Part shown: positions 58,570 through 64,000 of the stretch, piece by piece
Layout: each line of letters starts with the position of its first letter
How positions within the stretch are numbered: position 1 is the stretch's first letter
Origin: Intestinibacillus sp. Marseille-P6563
GTDB taxonomy: Bacteria; Bacillota; Clostridia; Oscillospirales; Butyricicoccaceae
Direction: 5' to 3'
Length of the DNA: 64,000 bases
Assembly (NCBI RefSeq): GCF_900604335.1
Contig: NZ_UWOD01000001.1
Location: 434,001-498,000, forward strand
Translations under genes and position numbers: made by a program
The notes under the pieces: generated by a model
The model's database searches: none
Told to the model about the DNA's origin: nothing
Seen by the model: only the letters and a program-made list of their open reading frames with translations

Positions 58570-58766
58570 TCGGAAGGTGGATGGATAGGCACTCCATCCT
58601 TGCTCCACAAAAGAACATAATGGATTTGTTGTTGATAAAAGGGCGGATATGCGCTATCAGTTAAATTCACATACTTATCCGCATAAACCCACCCTAAAGA
58701 AATATACTGATTTGCAATTTGATAGTCTGTAACATCAGCAATTTCTTTTACATTGTTTACATCCAT
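58545..58766 (-). CDS. Small hypothetical protein on opposite strand
   Basis: 73 residues (MDVNNVKEIADVTDYQIANQY...). AAAGGAGGG 7 bases before the ATG supports a real gene despite the orientation. The pattern of a short domain with GWVYADKY and HYVLLWSKDGVPI resembles small proteins beside restriction or defence genes (recall, weak). A second inverted gene within the early phage operon. Confidence 0.6.
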   Translation of the reverse strand: MDVNNVKEIADVTDYQIANQYISLGWVYADKYVNLTDSAYPPFYQQQIHYVLLWSKDGVPIHPPSDQSTRNSE

Positions 58767-58847
58767 TTGTACTCCCTCCTTTCCGTACCCAGTATATCAC
58801 GATGGAACGCGATAGGACAAGACTAAGAGAAAGATAGGTGACTGAGA

Positions 58848-59069
58848 ATGTACCGGTACCATAATCGCATCAAGCAACGCATCAATAACGACGAGTTGGT
58901 TGATTATCGCTTCGTCGATGACTACCCCCGTATTGGCGAATGTTTGGTGCTTATTTTTTGCACAAATCCAATTTTCCGCCCCATTCGTCCCCATCGGTGG
59001 CCGGAATATCGCGGAATCTTGGAACAGTGGAACGCTCAGACAGGAGGTAGCAAGAATGCAATGTTATAA
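58848..59069 (+). CDS. Hypothetical phage protein
   Basis: 73 residues (MYRYHNRIKQRINNDELVDY...), ATAGGTGA upstream. Core GECLVLIFCTNPIFRPIRPHRWPEY. Common style in gut phages but without a known role. It overlaps the following gene by 14 bp. Confidence 0.6.
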   Translation: MYRYHNRIKQRINNDELVDYRFVDDYPRIGECLVLIFCTNPIFRPIRPHRWPEYRGILEQWNAQTGGSKNAML

Positions 59070-60345
59070 AGGTTTTGACAAGGATTTGAAATGCCGTGGA
59101 TTCCAATACGAAGTCGGGAAAACCTATGAAACCGATAATGCGGATATTTGCCGCACTGGATTCCACGCATGCGAAAATCCTTTGGATGTATTTGGGTATT
59201 ATCCCCCTGCTGATTCTCGGTTTTGCATGGTCGATCTTGATGAAAACAGTCAAACCGAAAATGATAGCAAGCGTGTTGGAAAACGCATCCATATCGAAAC
59301 AGAAATCGGGTTGCAAGGAATTATCTCCGCAGGAGTGAAATTCATCCTTGATAAAGTTGATTTTTCTAATGTGAATTCGAATTCAACCAACACGGGTGAC
59401 CAATCCGCTGCAACCAACACGGGTTACGGCTCCGCTGCAACCAACACGGGTGACTGCTCCGCTGCAACCAACACGGGTTACGGCTCCGCTGCAACCAACA
59501 CGGGTGACTGCTCCGCTGCAACCAACACGGGTGACCAATCCGCTGCAACCAACACGGGTGACTGCTCCGCTGCAACCAACACGGGTGACTGCTCCGCTGC
59601 AACCAACACGGGTTACCGCTCCGCTGCAACCAACACGGGTTACGGCTCCGCTGCAACCAACACGGGTGACTGCTCCGCTGCAACCAACACGGGTGACTGC
59701 TCCGCTGCAACCAACACGGGTGACCAATCCGCTGCAACCAACACGGGTTACGGCTCCGCTGCAACCAACACGGGTGACTGCTCCGCTGCAACCAACACGG
59801 GTTACCGCTCCGCTGCAACCAACACGGGTTACCGCTCCGCTGCAACCAACACGGGTGACTGCTCCGCTGCAACCAACACGGGTGACTGCTCCGCTGCAAC
59901 CAACACGGGTTACCGCTCCGCTGCAACCAACACGGGTGACTGCTCCGCTGCAACCAACACGGGTGACCAATCCGCTGCAACCAACACGGGTTACTGCTCC
60001 GCTGCAACCAACACGGGTGACTGCTCCGCTGCAACCAACACGGGTTACCGCTCCGCTGCAACCAACACGGGTGACTGCTCCGCTGCAACCAACACGGGTG
60101 ACCAATCCGCTGCAACCAACACGGGTGACTGCTCCGCTGCGGTAGTCAACGGAACAGACAGTATTGCTATTGTCACAGGACGTGATAGTAAAGCGAAAGG
60201 TTCTGTTGGATGCTGGCTTGTTCTCACCGAACGTGATGATAAGTTGCATATCAAAGAAGTTCGTGCCGTTTGTGTTGATGGCAAAGATATTCTGCCTGAC
60301 ACCTTTTACATGTTAGTAGACGGAAAAGTTGTCCCGGCTGATTGA
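59056..60345 (+). CDS. DUF7666-like protein with 28 nine-residue repeats
   Basis: 429 residues from the ATG at 59056 (CAGGAGGT upstream). Residues 1-110 are the conserved DUF7666-like domain: CYKGFDKDLKCRGFQYEVGKTYE, CRTGFHACENPLDVFGYY, IHIETEIGLQGIISAGVKFI. Residues 112-363 are 28 units of NTG-(D/Y)-(C/Q/G/R)-SAA-T, then a C-terminal domain (DSIAIVTGRDSKAKGSVGCWLVLTERDD). The repeats suggest a beta-helical stalk. Only two codons vary between units. Confidence 0.88.
   Translation: MQCYKGFDKDLKCRGFQYEVGKTYETDNADICRTGFHACENPLDVFGYYPPADSRFCMVDLDENSQTENDSKRVGKRIHIETEIGLQGIISAGVKFILDKVDFSNVNSNSTNTGDQSAATNTGYGSAATNTGDCSAATNTGYGSAATNTGDCSAATNTGDQSAATNTGDCSAATNTGDCSAATNTGYRSAATNTGYGSAATNTGDCSAATNTGDCSAATNTGDQSAATNTGYGSAATNTGDCSAATNTGYRSAATNTGYRSAATNTGDCSAATNTGDCSAATNTGYRSAATNTGDCSAATNTGDQSAATNTGYCSAATNTGDCSAATNTGYRSAATNTGDCSAATNTGDQSAATNTGDCSAAVVNGTDSIAIVTGRDSKAKGSVGCWLVLTERDDKLHIKEVRAVCVDGKDILPDTFYMLVDGKVVPAD
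59389..60144. repeat. 27-bp coding tandem repeat, 28 copies
   Basis: Unit AACACGGGTGACTGCTCCGC then TGCAACC, repeated 28 times (756 bp) with no spacer. Variation is confined to GAC/TAC in codon 4 and TGC/GGC/CGC/CAA in codon 5. All six frames are nearly open because the unit is a multiple of three. Confidence 0.97.
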
Positions 60346-60356
60346 GGTGATGTGAC

Positions 60357-60563
60357 ATGACACTTTCAGATTTGAAAACCATGGATGCTGAAACAATCAC
60401 TCCGGCTGTCGCCGCTGAATTGTTAGGGTGCAATCCGCACTATATTCGGGTGGCTGCCCACCAAGATAAGTCCTTGCTTGGTTTTCCGGTTATTCTTCTC
60501 GGCAACCGCGTGAAAATCCCGCGTGTTGCGTTTATCAAATTCATGGAGGGGGATTTAAATTGA
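60357..60563 (+). CDS. Excisionase-like HTH protein
   Basis: 68 residues: MDAETITPAVAAELLGCNPHYIRVAAHQDK...FPVILLGNRVKIPRVAFIKFM, the winged HTH_17 pattern (site-specific DNA binding with an R-IP-F strand). GAGGTGATG upstream. Could be an excisionase or an early regulator. It overlaps the next gene by 4 bp. Confidence 0.7.
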   Translation: MTLSDLKTMDAETITPAVAAELLGCNPHYIRVAAHQDKSLLGFPVILLGNRVKIPRVAFIKFMEGDLN

Positions 60564-60754
60564 AAAAACGTGTTCGATTGGCTGGCAGATACCTTCTGCT
60601 GTATGCGATGGTTTTCGGCTTTACCGTTGGCCTTATCTCGCTTTCGTGCATGCCAGTCTGGATGACTCGTGCATTTGCGGCTGTAAGTGTGGGTTGGTTG
60701 GCATTCCGTTATATTGCATGGACGATCAATCGTCCCCGGCGGGTGCGCCGATGA
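60560..60754 (+). CDS. Small two-helix membrane protein
   Basis: 64 residues with a TTG start overlapping the previous stop (ATTGA), GGAGGGG upstream. Two TM helices (about 10-30 and 33-52) and a basic end (NRPRRVRR). Function unknown. Confidence 0.6.
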   Translation: MKKRVRLAGRYLLLYAMVFGFTVGLISLSCMPVWMTRAFAAVSVGWLAFRYIAWTINRPRRVRR

Positions 60755-60900
60755 AAATATCTTGGAACCGGCAACGGAAAATAAACCAGAATATAGCGTT
60801 ATCGTCCGCAGATCAAATCATGATTCGAGAACGTGATAGGCGAAAACAACGCTATCTTAAATGGCTCAAGGAGGTGCATAAAAATAGGCATCCAAGATGA
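60751..60900 (+). CDS. Small basic phage protein
   Basis: 49 residues (MKISWNRQRKINQNIALSSA...), ATGA-coupled to the preceding gene. Very basic C-terminal helix (RERDRRKQRYLKWLKEVHKNRHP), possibly nucleic-acid binding. Not recognised. Confidence 0.55.
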   Translation: MKISWNRQRKINQNIALSSADQIMIRERDRRKQRYLKWLKEVHKNRHPR

Positions 60901-60904
60901 TGTA

Positions 60905-61201
60905 ATGCGCAGACATGCGCGAGGTGAATCCTTGCAGAGTATCGCAGATGACTTTGATGTATCCAAACAATATATCGCTAGGCTTCTATTCGATGGGAAA
61001 AATCGCACGATTTATCCCAATTTGAATACATGGATGCGATTCAATCAATGTTCGTTGCGTCTAATGGCAGATGATATAGATACGGATACGGAAACATTGC
61101 AATATTATCTGAGCAAAAACACAACGCCAAAATGGATGATTGATAAGATTTTATCCTTGACTGGTTTGTCCTATGACGTTGCATTTAAGGAGCGTGATTA
61201 A
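60905..61201 (+). CDS. HTH protein, start uncertain
   Basis: At least 98 residues from the ATG at 60905. HTH of the resolvase/Hin-like type: RRHARGESLQSIADDFDVSKQYIARLLFDGK, followed by a second helical region (RFNQCSLRLMADDIDTDTETLQYYLS). The ATG has no ribosome site; a good AAGGAGGTG at 60868-60876 points to an in-frame ATA at 60884 or 60878, which would be a rare start. Regulator of the early region, target unknown. Confidence 0.6.
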   Translation: MRRHARGESLQSIADDFDVSKQYIARLLFDGKNRTIYPNLNTWMRFNQCSLRLMADDIDTDTETLQYYLSKNTTPKWMIDKILSLTGLSYDVAFKERD

Positions 61202-61203
61202 CT

Positions 61204-61368
61204 GTGTCGTTGTATTCGGCAAAATCCATTACGCCAGCAACAATGCCAGAGTTACCCACGTCACCACCTGAGCGTCCAGATCAAGATGAAATCAATCGAT
61301 ACTTTTACAAGCATTGCGGATATAAATTTTTGGATTCATTGGAGGATGATAACGATTGCGAAAGCTAG
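61204..61368 (+). CDS. Small hypothetical phage protein
   Basis: 54 residues, GTG start (SLYSAKSITPATMPELPTSP...), Pro-rich start and acidic end. It overlaps the exonuclease gene start by 13 bp. AAGGAG lies 13 bases upstream, somewhat far. Unknown. Confidence 0.5.
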   Translation: MSLYSAKSITPATMPELPTSPPERPDQDEINRYFYKHCGYKFLDSLEDDNDCES

Positions 61369-62306
61369 TTTCAACCACAAATATGAGCCGTGAAGAATGG
61401 CTCCGGTGGCGCAAGAAAGGCATCGGCGGAAGTGAGGTTGCTGCCCTGGTTGGTATGCACCCCTACTTATCTCCATTCTCAATTTATATGGATAAGATTG
61501 GAGAACTGGAACCGCAGGATGATAACGAAGCAATGCGAATCGGGCGCGATCTTGAAGAATATGTCGCGCAGCGATTCACCGAAAAAACTGGCATTCGAGT
61601 CCGCAAAAATTCCAGCATCCTAATGGATGATGAATGCGATTACATGATTGCAGATATTGACCGTTGGAGCAAAAAAGATGGAATCGGATTGGAATGCAAA
61701 ACCATGTCGCCAAACAGCAAGGCTGTGAAAGGTTTGGAGGACGATAGTGTCCCGCCACAATACTACATTCAATGCCAGTGGTACATGATGATTACCGGCT
61801 TGAATAAGTGGCATTTGGCAATTCTCGTTCTCGGTCGAGCGTTTTATACCTTTGAGATTGACCGCAACGATGAAGATATTACAGTCTTGCGTAAAGCGGC
61901 ACAAGATTTCTGGGTCGTAAATGTGCTCTCGCGTAAAATGCCACCGCCGGATGGGACGGAATCAGCACAGAAAGCGATCTCTCACCTGATTCAAGGCGTA
62001 GATAATGAAGCAACTGTTAGGCTGGATTCCGCTGTCGATGAAATCAAACATCTGCAAGAAATCAATGAGCAGATTGATACATTGAAGCAAGCAGCTGATG
62101 CAATCAAGCAAAAGTTCCTTTTGGAACTTGGTGCATCTGGAATCGGTTGGAACGATGGATATGAGGTTTCTGCTAAAGAACAGGTGCGCCGAACATTTGA
62201 TACAAAACGGTTCAAGGCCGAACATCCAGAACTTGACTTAGACCCATATTATAAATCTTCGGTCAGCAGACCTTTCAAGTACAAAATCTTCGATTGTGAA
62301 GAATAA
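61356..62306 (+). CDS. YqaJ-family phage exonuclease
   Basis: 316 residues, TTG start with GGAGGAT 8 bases upstream. The YqaJ/lambda-exonuclease core is visible: WLRWRKKGIGGSEVAALVGMHPY, GRDLEEYVAQRF, the metal site D-x(n)-E-x-K in MIADIDRWSKKDGIGLECKT, and QCQWYMMITG. C-terminal coiled coil (EINEQIDTLKQAADAIK). It degrades one strand of double-stranded DNA ends and works with RecT encoded next. Confidence 0.92.
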   Translation: MRKLVSTTNMSREEWLRWRKKGIGGSEVAALVGMHPYLSPFSIYMDKIGELEPQDDNEAMRIGRDLEEYVAQRFTEKTGIRVRKNSSILMDDECDYMIADIDRWSKKDGIGLECKTMSPNSKAVKGLEDDSVPPQYYIQCQWYMMITGLNKWHLAILVLGRAFYTFEIDRNDEDITVLRKAAQDFWVVNVLSRKMPPPDGTESAQKAISHLIQGVDNEATVRLDSAVDEIKHLQEINEQIDTLKQAADAIKQKFLLELGASGIGWNDGYEVSAKEQVRRTFDTKRFKAEHPELDLDPYYKSSVSRPFKYKIFDCEE

Positions 62307-62351
62307 AGATTCTTTCATACAAATTTATCCAAAAAGGAGAATGTATAAAAC

Positions 62352-63323
62352 ATGGCAGTGAAACAAAATGGTATCGTCGCAAAAGCCGCACAGCAAAACA
62401 CAGCGGTTGCAGAACACAAGCCCAAAGCCACGATCACAACAATGATGAACTCTTTGCTTGACAGCGAAGGTTATCGCAGACGATTTGATGAACTGCTTGG
62501 CAAGCGTGCGCCGCAGTTTGTCGCAAGCATCATTTCTCTTGTTAATGCTGATAAGAACTTGCAGGCGGCTTTCCAGCAAGCGCCTATTACAATTATTCAA
62601 TCTGCCCTTAAAGCAGCCACCTATGATCTTCCGATTGACCCTGCTCTCGGATATGCCTACATTGTTCCGTTCAACAACAGCATCAAGCAAGAGAATGGCA
62701 GCTATAAAAAGCGCATGGAAGCATCCTTTATTCTTGGATGGAAAGGCATGAACCAGCTTGCAATCCGTACCGGCGTATATCAAAAGATCAATGTAACCGA
62801 TGTCCGCGATGGTGAACTGAAAAACTATAACCGCCTTACCGAAGATATTGAAATCGAATGGATTGAAAATGAAGAAGAACGCGAAAAACTTCCTATCACC
62901 GGATGGGTCGGCTACTACCGTCTGATTAACGGCATGGAAAAGACGATCTATATGAGCCGCGAACAGGTTGTTACACATGAAAAGAAAAACCGTAAAGGCC
63001 AGTATATGGGCAAGGGCTGGCGTGAGTCATTTGATGATATGGCAGCAAAAACCGTGTTTCGTAAGCTGATTGGCAAATATGGTGTCATGTCTATTGACTA
63101 TCGCACTGCCACACCGGAAGCTCTCGCTGCCGCTTCTGCCCTGACGGATGATGCAATGGAAAGCATTCCCGAATCTGATTCCCAGTCCAATATTATCCCA
63201 GGTGAATTTTCCGATGTGTCCGAAAATCCCGCTTCCAACACACCCAATGAAGATACTTCGGCTACAACTACGCCGGATGTAGAGCAAGTGTCCGAAGATG
63301 ATTTGCCCGATTTCTTGAAGTAA
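62352..63323 (+). CDS. recT: RecT single-strand annealing protein
   Basis: 323 residues, AAAGGAG upstream. RecT core: KRAPQFVASIISLVNADKNLQ, CY-less variant ALKAATYDLPIDPALGYAYIVPF, SFILGWKGMNQLAIRTG, GKGWRESFDDMAAKTVFRKLIGKYG. Acidic disordered tail. It anneals the single strands made by the YqaJ exonuclease for phage recombination. Cotranscribed. Confidence 0.94.
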   Translation: MAVKQNGIVAKAAQQNTAVAEHKPKATITTMMNSLLDSEGYRRRFDELLGKRAPQFVASIISLVNADKNLQAAFQQAPITIIQSALKAATYDLPIDPALGYAYIVPFNNSIKQENGSYKKRMEASFILGWKGMNQLAIRTGVYQKINVTDVRDGELKNYNRLTEDIEIEWIENEEEREKLPITGWVGYYRLINGMEKTIYMSREQVVTHEKKNRKGQYMGKGWRESFDDMAAKTVFRKLIGKYGVMSIDYRTATPEALAAASALTDDAMESIPESDSQSNIIPGEFSDVSENPASNTPNEDTSATTTPDVEQVSEDDLPDFLK

Positions 63324-63377
63324 AATTCTACCTTACGGAATCATAAATTGCATAGGAAATAAGAAAGGAAATGAAAA

Positions 63378-63641
63378 ATGAAACTGAATTTTGATTTTGA
63401 AATGCCTGCAAAAAAGCTTCCTGGCCCTAGAAGCAAATACTTCGGTATCATTACCGATTTCATCAACAGCGGCAAAAAGATCGCTGAAATCGAAGATATT
63501 CCAGATCCCAAAAATTTTTATCCAAGAATTAAATCGTTTGCGAAAAGGCATAAGCTTCCGGTCACAATTCACCAGCGATCCGGTCGGTACTTTATCGAAC
63601 TCGATAAACGCAAGATGCGTAAAACAAAGGATGGAGTTTAA
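63378..63641 (+). CDS. Hypothetical phage protein after recT
   Basis: 87 residues (MKLNFDFEMPAKKLPGPRSK...), GAAAGGA upstream. A short charged domain (DFINSGKKIAEIEDIPDPKNFY) and a basic C-terminus (RYFIELDKRKMRKTK). No family recognised. Position suggests a DNA-metabolism accessory. Confidence 0.65.
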   Translation: MKLNFDFEMPAKKLPGPRSKYFGIITDFINSGKKIAEIEDIPDPKNFYPRIKSFAKRHKLPVTIHQRSGRYFIELDKRKMRKTKDGV

Positions 63642-63703
63642 CCTTCTTAATCGCATCATTTTGCAAGGCACATGAACTGATGTGCAAGAAAGGAATGGAA
63701 TAA

Positions 63704-64000
63704 ATGTTTGATAAAAACAAAATGCAAATAGAAATCCTAAAAGCCATGCTAGACAAAAATAAACATGTCCGAAAAATAAATATTGATGGGCGCATGGCTC
63801 TTACTCTCGACGGATTCAGTGCATATATTTTTGACGAGAAAGACCTTTTGGTTGATGTTTCAAATGTTGCTGTAACAACAACCATTAAATTTGACTCAAG
63901 CAAAAAAGTCGAAGTTTCCGATACTATGATTCGAAAAATCGAAAACAAAAAAACAATCGTTAAGCTTTCAAGCGCAGATGGTGAACTATCTGTATATGTT
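63704..64000 (+). CDS. Hypothetical phage protein, 3' end outside window
   Basis: 99 codons open to the window edge (MFDKNKMQIEILKAMLDKNK...). GAAAGGA lies 10 bases before the ATG. Beta-rich after residue 25 (GRMALTLDGFSAYIFDEKDLLVDVS). Not recognised; truncated by the window only. Confidence 0.65.
   Translation, partial: MFDKNKMQIEILKAMLDKNKHVRKINIDGRMALTLDGFSAYIFDEKDLLVDVSNVAVTTTIKFDSSKKVEVSDTMIRKIENKKTIVKLSSADGELSVYV

Noticed and set aside
59389-60144. CRISPR array
   Set aside because: The 27-bp units are contiguous, in frame and without spacers; they code a protein repeat.
59366-60249. Antisense genes of 249-288 codons across the repeat
   Set aside because: A stop-free 27-bp unit opens every frame. 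No ribosome sites, and the sense gene has a conserved N-terminal domain.

Overview
The window looks like a chromosomal stretch of a gut Firmicute of class Clostridia, probably order Oscillospirales. Reasons: tnpV/DUF6809/maff2/PcfB-type conjugative-element genes, an apparent tet(40), AGGAGG ribosome sites with several TTG starts, and a GC-biased inositol/transketolase locus. This is inferred from gene content; no rRNA is present.

About two thirds (1-43969) is a nest of mobile DNA. Left part (1-13334, mostly + strand): a mobilizable element of the serine-recombinase type carrying tnpV, DUF6809, an HTH regulator, a TPR-NucS cargo pair split at an A8 run, an IS110 copy, a MOBV relaxase with a candidate oriT, vapE, a large serine recombinase, an unknown two-TM protein and a GNAT acetyltransferase. 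It ends against the 3' piece of a virD4 coupling-protein gene. Middle (13335-25957): an imperfect head-to-head inverted arrangement, virD4'-maff2-[tet(40)-oriT-mobC-relaxase]-IS110 remnant-[relaxase-mobC-oriT-four unknown genes]-maff2-virD4'. Right (25128-42329, - strand): a second conjugative element whose virD4 gene is in three pieces. One break is an 11.1-kb serine-recombinase transposon (25957-37072; HTH-response regulator-kinase-ABC exporter cargo, relaxase-VapE fusion, tnpW, tnpV, recombinase). The other is a group II intron (37548-40050). Joining the pieces gives exactly 595 codons. pcfB, a replication-initiator-like gene and a Cys-rich small protein follow, then a dead recombinase.

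From 44065 to 52992 the sequence is chromosomal: split transketolase, a DeoR and an AraC regulator, then iolB and iolD for myo-inositol catabolism. A second, apparently identical IS110 copy sits between the AraC side and the iolB start codon. A tRNA-Pro(GGG) follows.

From 53101 to the right edge is a prophage integrated next to tRNA-Pro: a zinc-ribbon tyrosine integrase, antirepressor, a CI/Cro-like switch with three ACCC-N5-GGGT operators, an inverted two-TM (SLATT-like) module that may be a lysogenic gene, two striking repeat proteins (F-x3-C-x hexapeptides; 28 nine-residue units coded by 27-bp repeats), and a YqaJ exonuclease/RecT pair. The prophage continues past the window.
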